Shown piece after piece: positions 18,534-28,108 of a stretch of DNA of 64,000 nucleotides; the stretch's first letter is position 1, and every line of letters starts with the position of its first letter. The translations under genes and the position numbers were made by a program. The notes under the pieces are model-generated. The model made no database searches. It worked only from the letters and a program-made list of their open reading frames with translations, and was not told the origin of the DNA. Source of the stretch: CANHVK01 sp046304235. Lineage in GTDB: Bacteria; Bacteroidota; Bacteroidia; Flavobacteriales_D; Crocinitomicaceae. The stretch covers positions 15,864 to 79,863 of the forward strand of contig JBKCEW010000061.1 of the NCBI GenBank assembly GCA_046304235.1, given 5' to 3'.

Positions 18534-19570
18534 ATGGATCAGAATCAAATAAATATTGAATTTGCAAGTTGGATAAATTCGTTGAAAAAGAAAGTTCAAT
18601 CTGCGAGACAAAAAATTGCTTTTTCGATTAACTCTCAACTTTTAGAATTGTATTTTGGGAAATAGGAAAAGACGTTGATTCTAAACTTAAAAGTTCTAAT
18701 TGGGGAACGAATATAATTGATAAAATTTCTTCTGAATTAACATCAGAGTTTCCTGATATCAAAGGTTTTTCACGGAGAAATATTTATGCTATTAGACAAT
18801 GGTATTTATTTTATTCTCAAAAATATGAATTTGTGCCACAAGCTGTGGCACAAATTCCTTGGGGACATAATCGATTAAATATTAGTAAAATAAAAGATAT
18901 TCAGATAGCTGAATTTTATATCGAACAATGTCTCAAAAATGCATGGGATAGAGATACGTTAGAAATTCAAATTAAATCAGCATTACATAATAGAATTGGT
19001 AGCTCTTCTAACAATTTTCTTAATACGCTTCCTGACAATCAATCAAAACTAGCAAATGAAACATTAAAAGATCCGTATAATTTTGACTTTTTAGGTTTAC
19101 AAGAAGATGTTTTAGAAAAAGTAATAGAAGATGAATTAACAAAACACATTACAAAATTTCTATTAGAATTAGGTAAAGGTTTTGCGTTTATTGGAAGGCA
19201 ATATAAAATAGAAATAAGTGAAACAGATTATTTCATTGATATGCTTTTCTATCATTTAGAACTACGTTCATATGTTGTTATTGAACTAAAATCTGGGAAA
19301 TTCAAACCTGAATACGCTGGAAAGTTAAACTTTTATTTATCTGCCATTGATAGTCAGTTAAAAAAAGAATTTGATAATCCAACTATAGGGATTTTACTTT
19401 GTAAATCAAAAGATAAAATAGAAGCTGAATATGCGCTACGCGACATCAATAAGCCTATGGGTATAAGCGAGTATAGACTAACTGAAGCAATCCCAGAAAA
19501 TATAAAATATAAATTGCCTACGATTGAAGAATTAGAGAACGAATTAAAAAAAAACGAAAACGAGGGTTAA
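18534..19570 (+). pseudogene. YhcG/DUF1016-type PDDEXK nuclease, frameshifted
   Basis: The first frame (ATG 18534) reads MDQNQINIEFASWINSLKKK and on through SINSQLLELYFGK, then stops at 18663-18665. The family sequence LLELYWEIGKD resumes in another frame at 18656 (tgg gaa ata gga) and runs to 19570 without interruption: IGKDVDSKL, GFSRRNIYAIRQWYLFY, and a C-terminal PDDEXK-like domain with the core DMLFYHLELRSYVVIELKSG. The break lies in TATTTTGGG and equals two extra bases or one missing base. Members of this family are nuclease-like proteins often found near restriction systems; none is adjacent here. A GTG at 18833 could start a truncated C-terminal product, but the gene as a whole looks broken, unless the base call is wrong. 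Confidence 0.82.
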
Positions 19571-19712
19571 CAGCACCTTAAAACTAGGCTCTTAAACTCA
19601 CTTCGAATAAATATTTACTACATTTGAAAATAAATCTCGCTTCGAGTTTTGGGTGCTTTGCCTCGGTATCGCCCATCGCTAAAGGCGCAAAACGTTAAAT
19701 ATAACCAGACTC

Positions 19713-20795
19713 TTAAAACCGCTCTATCACCTCCCCACTTGTCAATTGATACGTTTTAAAACAATTGGCTGTTAAACACGAATGCACAGGAAGAATATAT
19801 AAAACATCACCTACTTTGTAATTTGAAATTATTTCATCTGATACAGAAATAATTCCATGTTCTTGCGACAAACTTTTTACGTAAATTCCATCGATGATTT
19901 CTCCCCAACCATCGGTTGTTTGTTTTACAATTCTACCGTAGATAGTACCTAAGATTGGATCAACAAAAGCATCTTTTGCAAAGTGAACTCCACCTCCGTG
20001 CATAATCATTTCATTTTTATCCTCGTGAATTGCCACAACAGGACAAGCCATAGCGATTGCAATCTCTTCATTTGTATTTGATCCTATTGAAGCTTGTTGA
20101 ATATCGTAAAACACGAAATTTCCTGGTCTAATTTCATCTACCATTGAAAAATCTTCTACCACGCTGCATGTTGGTGTATCACCTACCGAAATAATCAGAT
20201 TTGGGTAATCCGCTTTATACTTTTCTTTAAATGGTAAAATGATTGAAATACTTTCTTTGTGAGTAGCTTCAATTTCCTCGTAACTAGAAGATTTATAACT
20301 ATGACCAGCATGACCTAAAAATCCAAGGAAATTTAATTTATCACTTGCTATAGTTTTAGCAAGAATGGCATCAATTAATTCAAAATTATCCGGTTGAACA
20401 CCTGTTCGCTTATACCCTACGTCGATTTTAATAAAGAAACCAATTGAATGAGTAAGGTTTTTTATTAGAAAATCAACAGCCTCCAAGTTCACAATCACCA
20501 CATTCAACTGTATTTTAGAAGCCAAATCATTGATGGTATCAATTTCCAAAAAATTCACTGGAAAAGCCACTGTAATGTCATTCCATTCAGGAGCGAAATA
20601 GTTGGCCATATCCAACGAAGAAACGGTAATCTTGTTCACTCCCGCATCCTTAAACCAACGTCCGATTGCTAATGATTGATGTGTTTTAAAATGTGCTCTA
20701 AATTCAACATTGTTTCGCTTTGCTTTATCCGCAATTTTTTGAATGTTCGCACGACATTTTTTTTCATCAACAAGGAAAGTAGGTTTTGTGATCAT
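19713..20795 (-). CDS. DSD1-like PLP enzyme (D-serine dehydratase / D-threonine aldolase-type)
   Basis: This 360-residue protein has an alanine-racemase-type PLP barrel (about residues 1-240) followed by a D-serine-dehydratase-like beta domain. K37 in FRAHFKTHQS fits the PLP lysine. The C-terminal metal site is suggested by SLSQEHGIIS and PVHSCLTANC, the His and His-x-Cys pattern of eukaryotic-type zinc D-serine dehydratase. Substrate cannot be told from sequence: D-serine, D-threonine or another beta-hydroxy-D-amino acid. It lies downstream of the ATP synthase terminator and has its own unit; the upstream neighbour atpG is on the same strand. Confidence 0.85.
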   Translation of the reverse strand: MITKPTFLVDEKKCRANIQKIADKAKRNNVEFRAHFKTHQSLAIGRWFKDAGVNKITVSSLDMANYFAPEWNDITVAFPVNFLEIDTINDLASKIQLNVVIVNLEAVDFLIKNLTHSIGFFIKIDVGYKRTGVQPDNFELIDAILAKTIASDKLNFLGFLGHAGHSYKSSSYEEIEATHKESISIILPFKEKYKADYPNLIISVGDTPTCSVVEDFSMVDEIRPGNFVFYDIQQASIGSNTNEEIAIAMACPVVAIHEDKNEMIMHGGGVHFAKDAFVDPILGTIYGRIVKQTTDGWGEIIDGIYVKSLSQEHGIISVSDEIISNYKVGDVLYILPVHSCLTANCFKTYQLTSGEVIERF

Positions 20796-20837
20796 GAAAA
20801 TTGAGAATTATAAATTATGAATTAAAATTGATACAAA

Positions 20838-20865
20838 AAATGGCTACCGTTTCGGATAGCCATTT
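20838..20865 (-). terminator. Intrinsic terminator of the ATP synthase operon
   Basis: The inverted repeat AAATGGCTA (20838-20846) with TAGCCATTT (20857-20865), extended inward by CCG/CGG around a bulged A, is read on the minus strand as a strong stem followed by a run of T. It starts about 20 bp beyond the atpG stop. Confidence 0.85.
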
Positions 20866-20884
20866 AAATAAAATGTATTTACTT

Positions 20885-21760
20885 TTAGTTACCTTTTAAC
20901 GCTTCAGCACCACCAACGATTTCTAAGATTTCGTTTGTAATTGCAGCTTGACGTGCTTTGTTGTAACTTAATGTTAATGTTCTTTTCAATTCTTTCGCGT
21001 TGTCTGTTGCTTTGTGCATTGCAGTCATACGCGCACCGTGTTCAGAAGCATGAGAATCTAAAAGTGCTTTGAAGAATTGAGTTTTCAACGATTTTGGAAT
21101 TAAATCCTCGATGATTTCCGTTTTGCTTGGTTCGAAAATGTATTCCACATTTGTAGAAGAAGCTTCGTTTGTAATTGGAGCAATCGGCAGTAATTGTTCC
21201 GCTTTTACATCCTGAACACTTGCGTTAACAAATGAGTTATATACAACCACTACTTTGTCAAATTTCTTTTGCAAGAAAAGATTAGTAACATTTTCAGCGA
21301 TTTCTGCTGCGTTAGCGAAAGTTAAATTAGAGAAGATATCCTCACTACCAACTTCTTTGTTATCGATACGGATATCGCTTCTTCTAAACGCATCAGTTAC
21401 TTTCTTACCAAAACAAATGATATTTACATTAGCGTTTGCGTAAGTTTTATTCACCAACTCATTTACTTTCTTAATGACGTTGTTGTTAAATCCTCCACAT
21501 AAACCTCTGTTGGAAGAAATAGCTAACACAAGAATATTGCTTTCTTGTCTGATTTCTGAGTATGGATTTTCAGAGATATCAGTCGTAGCACTCAAATTAC
21601 CTAAAAGTTCTTGCAATTTATTTGAATACGGTCTCATTTGCGTAATTGCATCTTGAGCCTTTTTCAATTTAGCAGCAGAAACCATCTTCATAGCAGAAGT
21701 AATCTGCATCGTTGAAGAGATAGAGGTAATTCGGTTTTTAATTTCTTTTAAGTTTGCCAT
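20885..21760 (-). CDS. atpG: ATP synthase F1 subunit gamma
   Basis: The gamma subunit (291 aa) is the central rotor shaft of F1. The N-terminal coiled-coil helix NLKEIKNRITSISSTMQITS and the C-terminal helix KELKRTLTLSYNKARQAAIT carry the family signature, and SSNRGLCGGFN lies in the Rossmann-like middle. It is the last gene of the operon, 53 bp after atpA, and is followed by a terminator. Beta and epsilon (atpD, atpC) are absent from this operon, as is usual in Bacteroidota, where they sit elsewhere. Confidence 0.96.
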   Translation of the reverse strand: MANLKEIKNRITSISSTMQITSAMKMVSAAKLKKAQDAITQMRPYSNKLQELLGNLSATTDISENPYSEIRQESNILVLAISSNRGLCGGFNNNVIKKVNELVNKTYANANVNIICFGKKVTDAFRRSDIRIDNKEVGSEDIFSNLTFANAAEIAENVTNLFLQKKFDKVVVVYNSFVNASVQDVKAEQLLPIAPITNEASSTNVEYIFEPSKTEIIEDLIPKSLKTQFFKALLDSHASEHGARMTAMHKATDNAKELKRTLTLSYNKARQAAITNEILEIVGGAEALKGN

Positions 21761-21813
21761 AACTTTAGTTCAAAGAGGGTATTTTTTCAAACACCCTCTA
21801 GATTATAAACTTA

Positions 21814-23388
21814 TTAATATTTTGAAGCGATTTCTTTAGCAACTTTAGATAATACATCTGTTGCTTCGTCTGTGTATTTACCTGCTTTTAAAGAAAGTAA
21901 TACATCAGCGTGTTTAGCCTCTAAGTAGTTTAAGTATTCTTTTTCGAACTCTTTCACTTTATTTACAGGTACTTTTTGAATCAATCCTTTCGTACCAACG
22001 TAAATAATAGCAATTTGCTTCTCTACTGGGTAAGGGTCACCATCTTGTTGTTTCAAGATTTCAACGTTACGAGCACCTTTATCCAATACATATTTAGTAG
22101 CAGCATCTAAGTCAGAACCAAATTTAGCGAAAGCTTCTAACTCACGGTATTGAGCTTGGTCTAATTTCAATGTACCAGCTACTTTTTTCATTGACTTAAT
22201 TTGAGCATTACCACCTACACGAGATACAGAGATACCAACGTTAATTGCAGGACGGATACCAGCGTTAAATAAGTCACTTTCCAAGAATATCTGACCATCA
22301 GTAATCGAAATTACGTTTGTTGGGATATAAGCAGAAACGTCACCACCTTGAGTTTCGATGATTGGAAGAGCTGTCAAAGAGCCTCCTCCTTTCACTTTAC
22401 CTTTTAAACTTTCAGGTAAATCGTTCATGTTAGCAGCGATTTCATCATCATTGATGATTTTAGCAGCTCTTTCTAATAAACGAGAGTGTAAGTAGAATAC
22501 GTCACCTGGGTAAGCCTCACGACCTGGAGGACGACGTAATAATAAAGAAACCTCACGGTAAGCTACCGCTTGTTTAGATAAATCATCATAAATAATTAAT
22601 GCAGGTCTTCCTGTATCACGGAAATACTCACCAATCGCAGCACCAGTCATTGGAGCATAGAACTGCATTGGAGCAGATTCTGAAGCATTTGCAGCAACAA
22701 CAACTGTATAAGCCATTGCACCAGCTTCTTCTAATTTTTTAACGATACCTGCAACAGTAGACCCTTTTTGACCTACAGCAACGTAGATACAGAAAACAGG
22801 CTCTCCTCTATCGAAGAATTCTTTTTGATTAATAATTGTATCAATAGCAACAGTAGTTTTACCAGTTTGACGGTCACCAATGATTAACTCACGTTGTCCA
22901 CGTCCTACAGGAATCATCGCATCGATTGATTTGATACCAGTTTGTAACGGTTCAGTTACTGGTTGACGGAAAATAACCCCAGGAGCTTTACGCTCGATAG
23001 GCATTTCAAACAATTCACCAGAGAATTCACCTTTACCATCGATTGGGTTACCAAGTGTGTCAACAACGCGACCTACCATTCCTTCACCTACTTTTACAGA
23101 AGCAATTTTACCTAATCTTTTTACCGTATCACCTTCTTTTACTAATGAAGATTTTCCAAGTAATACAGCACCAACGTTATCTTCTTCTAAGTTTAGTGCG
23201 ATTCCTTGTAAACCACCATCGAATTCAATTAATTCACCGTATTGAACTCCATCAAGTCCATAAATACGTGCAATACCGTCACCAATTTGTAGTACGGTAC
23301 CTACTTCCTGAAGCTCCGCTTCTGTACGGAAGCCAGAAAGTTGTTCTCTTAAAATTGCAGAAACTTCTGCTGGTTTTACATCTGCCAT
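21814..23388 (-). CDS. atpA: ATP synthase F1 subunit alpha
   Basis: The alpha subunit (524 aa) forms the F1 hexamer with beta and carries the regulatory nucleotide site. Visible are the beta-barrel N-terminus (about 25-95), the P-loop [13 protein letters not shown], the [12 protein letters not shown] segment, and the family signature in [14 protein letters not shown]. Length is normal for Bacteroidota. It follows atpH by 36 bp. Confidence 0.97.
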   Translation of the reverse strand: MADVKPAEVSAILREQLSGFRTEAELQEVGTVLQIGDGIARIYGLDGVQYGELIEFDGGLQGIALNLEEDNVGAVLLGKSSLVKEGDTVKRLGKIASVKVGEGMVGRVVDTLGNPIDGKGEFSGELFEMPIERKAPGVIFRQPVTEPLQTGIKSIDAMIPVGRGQRELIIGDRQTGKTTVAIDTIINQKEFFDRGEPVFCIYVAVGQKGSTVAGIVKKLEEAGAMAYTVVVAANASESAPMQFYAPMTGAAIGEYFRDTGRPALIIYDDLSKQAVAYREVSLLLRRPPGREAYPGDVFYLHSRLLERAAKIINDDEIAANMNDLPESLKGKVKGGGSLTALPIIETQGGDVSAYIPTNVISITDGQIFLESDLFNAGIRPAINVGISVSRVGGNAQIKSMKKVAGTLKLDQAQYRELEAFAKFGSDLDAATKYVLDKGARNVEILKQQDGDPYPVEKQIAIIYVGTKGLIQKVPVNKVKEFEKEYLNYLEAKHADVLLSLKAGKYTDEATDVLSKVAKEIASKY

Positions 23389-23424
23389 ATGTGTTTCATT
23401 TTACGCCTTGAAAGGCAAATCAAA

Positions 23425-23958
23425 CTATCGTTTTAAACGTTGTTTTAAATTTTTCAATTGATTAGCTACAGAAGCATCTACTTGAGTGTTTCCGATTTTA
23501 ACTACAAAACCACCTAAGATTTCTTCATCAATTTTCTCAGTCAATTCGATTTCTCCTTTCACTGCTGGTTTCACTTTCGCTAAAATAGCAGCCACAGTTG
23601 CTTCGTCTAATTTTTTAGAAGAAACCAATGTTACAGGAACAATTCCTTTGTGAGCTTTTAATTGATCTTGAAAAGAAGCAGCAATTTCAACTAAGATATT
23701 CTCTCTACCGTTTTTCGTAATCAATGCTACGAAAGCTAGAGACAACTCATCGAAATAATCGAAGATTTGGTTGAAAATAGAAACCTTCTTATCTGCTTGA
23801 ATCAACGGACTAGACAAGAATAATTGAAAGTCACGTGTTTCATCGTTAGCAGCAACAACTGCGTTCATATCATTAGAAATTGCTTCAAGCTTATTTTGCT
23901 CAATAGCTAATTCTAATAATGCTTTTGCGTATCTAACTGCTGATTTAGTACTTTTCAT
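23425..23958 (-). CDS. atpH: ATP synthase subunit delta
   Basis: The delta subunit (177 aa) is part of the peripheral stalk joining b to the top of F1. The N-terminal helical bundle starts VRYAKALLELAIEQNKLE, and the C-terminal segment has the family pattern EEILGGFVVKIGNTQVDAS. It lies 8 bp after atpF in the conserved B-E-F-H-A-G order. Confidence 0.93.
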   Translation of the reverse strand: MKSTKSAVRYAKALLELAIEQNKLEAISNDMNAVVAANDETRDFQLFLSSPLIQADKKVSIFNQIFDYFDELSLAFVALITKNGRENILVEIAASFQDQLKAHKGIVPVTLVSSKKLDEATVAAILAKVKPAVKGEIELTEKIDEEILGGFVVKIGNTQVDASVANQLKNLKQRLKR

Positions 23959-23966
23959 TGCGAAAA

Positions 23967-24467
23967 TTAATTCAAGTTAATATCTTCAGCTAACTTAGTT
24001 GCTAATGCTTTTTGTTTGTCGTCAGAGGCCAATTCAGTACGAACGATTTTTTCAGCGATTTCAATAGACAAAGAAGCTACGTGTAATTTCAATTCAGAAA
24101 TTGCAGCAGATTTCTCTAATTCAATTGCATGATGAGCAGCAGCTAGTACTTTTTCAGCTTCAACTTTAGCATTATTTTTAGCGTCCTCAATCATTTTGTT
24201 CGCTGTTTCTTTCGCATCTTTCACGATAGCATCTCTTTCAGCTCTTGCTTCTTTCAATAAGTTATCGTTTGCAGCTTTCAACTCAGAAATCTCTTTGCGA
24301 GCATTTTCAGCCATATTGATTGCATTTTCAATTCCTTCTTCACGCTCTTGTAACGCATTCAAAATTGGTTTCCATGCAAATTTTCTCATTAATAAAATCA
24401 ATACTAACAAGATTACTGATTGCATCACAAATAACCCTGGAGAAAAGTCGTTTAATAATTGTTCCAT
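23967..24467 (-). CDS. atpF: ATP synthase Fo subunit b
   Basis: Subunit b (166 aa) is the membrane-anchored peripheral stalk. There is one N-terminal membrane helix (LFVMQSVILLVLILLMRKFAW, about residues 12-32) followed by a long charged, alanine-rich coiled coil. Length and architecture are typical. It is preceded by a hairpin with a U-run between atpE and atpF. Confidence 0.95.
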   Translation of the reverse strand: MEQLLNDFSPGLFVMQSVILLVLILLMRKFAWKPILNALQEREEGIENAINMAENARKEISELKAANDNLLKEARAERDAIVKDAKETANKMIEDAKNNAKVEAEKVLAAAHHAIELEKSAAISELKLHVASLSIEIAEKIVRTELASDDKQKALATKLAEDINLN

Positions 24468-24510
24468 TGTATTTTATTTATTCTTTGTTTTGTTTTTTGT
24501 TTTTTTAAAA

Positions 24511-24545
24511 AACATTTTCCACGACCAACCGTCATGGAAAATGTT
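24511..24545 (-). terminator. Terminator-like hairpin between atpE and atpF
   Basis: A perfect 11-bp inverted repeat, AACATTTTCCA (24511-24521) with TGGAAAATGTT (24535-24545), lies 14 bp beyond the atpE stop. Read on the minus strand it is followed directly by a run of six T. This resembles an intrinsic terminator or processing site inside the operon and could set a higher amount of atpE mRNA than of downstream genes. Confidence 0.75.
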
Positions 24546-24558
24546 AATTTCTCTTGGA

Positions 24559-24750
<192 letters not shown>

Positions 24751-24783
24751 TTATAGATTATATGTTAAACAAAAAATTACTAA

Positions 24784-25896
24784 TTAATGATGGTCGTGGT
24801 CTTCCACAGCCATTCCTATAAACAATGATGATAACATTGTGAAGATAAACGCTTGCAAGAACGCTACCAACAACTCTATCACCATAATGAATGATGTTAA
24901 CAAGAAAGAAACACCTGTAGAACCAACTGGCCCAAACATTGCTTTCATTGTAATCATCAAGGCAATCAAACTCATTAATACGAAGTGACCCGCTGTAATG
25001 TTAGCGAACAAACGAATTGTTAATGAAAAAGGTTTTGTAAACAAACCTAACACCTCGATTGGTGCTAAAATAATTTTCATTGGGACTGGTACGCCTGGCA
25101 TCCAGAAAATATGTCCCCAATAGGATTTGTTACCACTGAATTGAACGATAAAAAACGTAAACAATGCCAAACACAACGTTACAGCGATGTTACCAGTCAC
25201 GTTAAACCCTAGTGGAGTTAAACCTAATAAATTCAAAATCCAAATAAAGAAAAACACTGTTAATAAGAACGGCATGAATCTTTTGTATTTTTTCTCACCG
25301 ATGTTAGGTCTAGCGATTTCATCACGTACATACAACACTAAAGGCTCTAACACTCTTCCTAAACCAGTTGGGATTGGACCTTTTTTATAGCTTCTTGCTA
25401 AAGAACCGAAGAATAAAATCATCAATAAGCCAGCGATTAAAATACCTAAAGCGCTTTTTGTAATAGATAAATCTAACGGTTTATAGTTTGAAGGATGTTC
25501 TCCGTGCATGTGAATAGTACCATTTTTATCAGTACCATAAATTTTTCCATGGAATAATTTATAATGCTTCCCGTTACTTTCTACAACAGCTTCACCATGG
25601 TGAAAATTAGCAGCAGAAAAAACATGTAATCCATTGTCTAACAAGATTACAGGTAATGAAAATCCAATATGTTTCCCAGTAGAACCATCTGTGTACAACA
25701 CAAAATCATGAGCATCTTGTAAGTGATGTTTGATATAACCAGTAATCTCGTCAGGAGTATTGATTGGTCCTTCAGAACCATGAGATTCCTTTTTGTTGTG
25801 ACCTGATTTAGCATGTTCATTAGCAAATGTTATTGAGCTAAAAGCCAAACAAATGAATGTTAAAAGGATTCCGAGTTGCAATGTTACTTTTTTCAT
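24784..25896 (-). CDS. atpB: ATP synthase Fo subunit a with N-terminal extracytoplasmic domain
   Basis: Subunit a (370 aa) forms the proton half-channels next to the c ring. The conserved channel helix with the essential arginine is KPFSLTIRLFANITAGH. The protein starts with a signal-peptide-like segment (about 1-25, LGILLTFICLAFSSITFA) and a polar domain of about 120 residues rich in His (HAKSGHNKKESHGSEG, FHHGEAV, IHMHGEHPSNY), and ends in EDHDHH. This pre-sequence and extra domain are common in Bacteroidota AtpB but absent from the E. coli protein; their role is unknown to me. Confidence 0.95.
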   Translation of the reverse strand: MKKVTLQLGILLTFICLAFSSITFANEHAKSGHNKKESHGSEGPINTPDEITGYIKHHLQDAHDFVLYTDGSTGKHIGFSLPVILLDNGLHVFSAANFHHGEAVVESNGKHYKLFHGKIYGTDKNGTIHMHGEHPSNYKPLDLSITKSALGILIAGLLMILFFGSLARSYKKGPIPTGLGRVLEPLVLYVRDEIARPNIGEKKYKRFMPFLLTVFFFIWILNLLGLTPLGFNVTGNIAVTLCLALFTFFIVQFSGNKSYWGHIFWMPGVPVPMKIILAPIEVLGLFTKPFSLTIRLFANITAGHFVLMSLIALMITMKAMFGPVGSTGVSFLLTSFIMVIELLVAFLQAFIFTMLSSLFIGMAVEDHDHH

Positions 25897-25975
25897 ATTT
25901 CTGTAATCAGATTATCTATGAGGTACTTAAAATCGAGTGCAAAAATACATAATAATTTAAAATAAAAAACTTTTT

Positions 25976-26374
25976 TTATTGTTTGTCTGTCTTTTGCATC
26001 AGTAGATTTGACACTACCAAGGTTTCTAAAAACAAGAAAACGAAAAGCGGAATAAGAATAAACATTTTATCAATCAAAAGAATTGTTTTTAACTCCAACA
26101 TTTTTGAGTAAAAAATCATCATAAAAAGTCCCATCTTGACAAACATACCCACCAAAAAACCGTGTCCAGCATTATTAGGCATTACTGTAAAAAGTAATTC
26201 AATTCCAGTTACAATAATAACAGAAGAAATGCCAAAAAACACATATAAAGAAACCTCAGTAAATGGTAGATTCCAATCAAATAAAATAGACTGAATAAAG
26301 CACATTACTATCGCTACCGCAACAATAATACCATTAAAAACCAACAATCTTTTTACTAAACTACTTTTTTGCAT
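25976..26374 (-). CDS. Small membrane protein of the ATP synthase operon (DUF6168-like)
   Basis: About 132 residues with four hydrophobic segments (LLVFNGIIVAVAIVMCF; YVFFGISSVIIVTGIELLF; VGMFVKMGLFMMIFYSK; MFILIPLFVFLFLETLVVSNLL). I start it at ATG 26374 (MQKSSLVKRLL), which overlaps the preceding gene by 14 nt; further upstream starts would run far into that gene. It occupies the slot used by DUF6168-type proteins between atpZ/I and atpB in Flavobacteriia. An assembly or AtpI-like role is a guess from position. Confidence 0.75.
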   Translation of the reverse strand: MQKSSLVKRLLVFNGIIVAVAIVMCFIQSILFDWNLPFTEVSLYVFFGISSVIIVTGIELLFTVMPNNAGHGFLVGMFVKMGLFMMIFYSKMLELKTILLIDKMFILIPLFVFLFLETLVVSNLLMQKTDKQ

Positions 26375-26609
26375 CATCTTCATTAGACATTTTAATAACC
26401 TGTCGAATAACCGAATAGGTCGAACCAAAAACGGCAAACAAAGTTAATACTTTATCATAGCCAAACGTTTCGCTTGGGTGATTTTTATCTAACCAAGCAC
26501 CTAACAAATGACATAAGTAGATTGTTAATCCCATTTGCAATCCAAGCGAAGAAAACTTCAACCAAACATTGGATGATTTAGTTACTTTATTTTGTTGTTT
26601 ATTTTCCAA
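26361..26609 (-). CDS. AtpZ/AtpI-like small membrane protein, first gene of atp operon
   Basis: This 82-residue protein has two membrane segments (about 20-40, SLGLQMGLTIYLCHLLGAWLD, with the conserved Gly-x-Trp-Leu-Asp turn; and about 52-70). It matches the family of putative F0F1-ATPase accessory subunits, which act in c-ring assembly or magnesium/calcium transport. It heads the atp operon and diverges from the polyprenyl synthase gene across a 106-bp spacer. Confidence 0.82.
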   Translation of the reverse strand: MENKQQNKVTKSSNVWLKFSSLGLQMGLTIYLCHLLGAWLDKNHPSETFGYDKVLTLFAVFGSTYSVIRQVIKMSNEDDAKK

Positions 26610-26715
26610 GACACAAATTTTTAAACCAATATACGTAATTTAAAAGAATATTGACACGAAAGAAAGGAAGAATAATTTCCCTTGTCAAAAAGTATCTCTT
26701 ATATTTGTTGCATAT
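26610..26715. promoter_or_regulatory. Divergent promoter region, atp operon / polyprenyl synthase
   Basis: On the plus side TATATTTG at 26700-26707 is a good TAnnTTTG -7 element, ending 8 bp before the first ATG at 26716. The mRNA would therefore be nearly leaderless. A TTG at 26682-26684 is a possible -33 element with a short spacer. No comparably good motif is seen on the minus side. Confidence 0.45.
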
Positions 26716-27687
26716 ATGATGACTGTGGATGAAATAATGCAGCCGATAGAGGCAGAAATGAAGGAATTTGAACTTCACTTCAAATCACATCTACAATCAA
26801 AAGTTCCTCTTTTAGATAAGATTACACATTACATCATTAAACGTAAAGGAAAACAAATGCGCCCTATGTTTTTGTTTTTAACCGCAAAAATGTTGGGTGA
26901 AATCAATACTAAAACTTACCAAGCTGCTACCTTAGTTGAATTATTACATACAGCAACCTTGGTACATGACGATGTGGTTGATGACGCAAACGAACGGAGA
27001 GGATTTTTCTCGATTAATGCCCTTTGGAAAAATAAAATTGCCGTTTTAGTGGGAGATTACATGCTTTCACGAATTCTATTATTATCAATTGAAAATAAAA
27101 ATATACGTGTATTAGAAATAGTAGCAAGAGCGGTAAGAGAAATGAGTGAAGGAGAATTGTTGCAAATTGAAAAAGCACGCAAATTAGACATTACAGAAGA
27201 AGTTTATTTTGAAGTCATTCGTCAAAAAACAGCTTCTTTGATTGCTACTGTTTGTGAATCTGCTAGTGCCTCTGTAGATCGTGAAGACCAAGCAGCAAAT
27301 ATGCGAAAGTTTGGAGAGTTAGTAGGATTAGCATTTCAAATCAAGGACGATATTTTTGATTACGGTGATTACGATGATATTGGAAAACCAACAGGTTTAG
27401 ATATTCGAGAGCGTAAAATGACTTTGCCGTTAATTTATGCCTTAAACAATAGCGATAAATCAGTTCGTAAGGAATTGATTTACATTGTTAAAAACAAAAA
27501 CGAAGATAAAAATTCAGTGAAAAGAGCCATTGAATTAATTCATCAATCTGGTGGTATTCAGTACGCTACAAAAAAAATGCACGCATTGAAAGAGGAAGCT
27601 TTAGATTTAATAAAAGACATTCCAGAATCAGCCTCGAAGCAATCATTAATTGGTTTAGTAAATTATTCTATTGAACGTAAAAAATAA
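26716..27687 (+). CDS. Polyprenyl (octaprenyl-type) diphosphate synthase
   Basis: This 323-residue all-helical trans-prenyltransferase condenses isopentenyl diphosphate onto an allylic primer. The first aspartate motif is DDVVD (D85-D89 in LVHDDVVDDANERRG) and the second is KDDIFD. The KGKQMRP substrate motif is present. In this lineage the product is likely the menaquinone side chain, but chain length cannot be read reliably. The adjacent ATG at 26719 is an alternative start. It opens an operon that runs through dnaG to the PAP2 gene. Confidence 0.9.
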   Translation: MMTVDEIMQPIEAEMKEFELHFKSHLQSKVPLLDKITHYIIKRKGKQMRPMFLFLTAKMLGEINTKTYQAATLVELLHTATLVHDDVVDDANERRGFFSINALWKNKIAVLVGDYMLSRILLLSIENKNIRVLEIVARAVREMSEGELLQIEKARKLDITEEVYFEVIRQKTASLIATVCESASASVDREDQAANMRKFGELVGLAFQIKDDIFDYGDYDDIGKPTGLDIRERKMTLPLIYALNNSDKSVRKELIYIVKNKNEDKNSVKRAIELIHQSGGIQYATKKMHALKEEALDLIKDIPESASKQSLIGLVNYSIERKK

Positions 27688-27691
27688 AAGT

Positions 27692-28108
27692 ATGAAATTG
27701 ATAATTAGTTTGGTACTATTAGTATCTCTAACCTTTTTTTCATGTTCAAGAAATGAAAAAACGGAAGAAAAAGCAACTGAAAAGTTAGAAAAAATAGAAT
27801 CTTTAGTAGAAATTAAAAACGGTATTTATACAGAATACTATCCCGGAAGAAAACAAATTAAATTCCAAGGCGAACAAGACAATATGGGTAATCGCCAAGG
27901 AAAATGGACGTTCTACAGCGAAACAGGGATCGAATTAAGTTCTACACATTACGAACATGGTAAAAAACACGGTGCATCATTTGCTAAATATCCTAACGGC
28001 GCTCTTCATTATATTGGAGAATACGAAAATGATAAAGAAGTAGGTATTTGGAAAATGTATGATGAAAAAGGAAATCTAGCAACAGAAAAAGACTACAGTA
28101 AACCTTAA
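27692..28108 (+). CDS. MORN-repeat lipoprotein
   Basis: 138 residues with a lipoprotein signal (LIISLVLLVSLTFFSC, lipobox cysteine at about 18), a charged linker, and several MORN-type or YwqK-like repeats (NGIYTEYYPGRKQIKFQG, RQGKWTFYSETG, KHGASFAKYPNG, EVGIWKMYDEKG). Such proteins occur widely in Bacteroidota; function is unknown, though YwqK-like members are sometimes called antitoxins. I start at ATG 27692, just before the signal. Its stop overlaps the dnaG start (TAATG). Confidence 0.85.
   Translation: MKLIISLVLLVSLTFFSCSRNEKTEEKATEKLEKIESLVEIKNGIYTEYYPGRKQIKFQGEQDNMGNRQGKWTFYSETGIELSSTHYEHGKKHGASFAKYPNGALHYIGEYENDKEVGIWKMYDEKGNLATEKDYSKP

Noticed and set aside
19620..19712. Possible integron attC-like motif (AACGTTAAAT with GC-rich stem words) after the YhcG pseudogene
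   Set aside because: I could not find the paired core sites in the right orientation and spacing, and no integrase is in the window.
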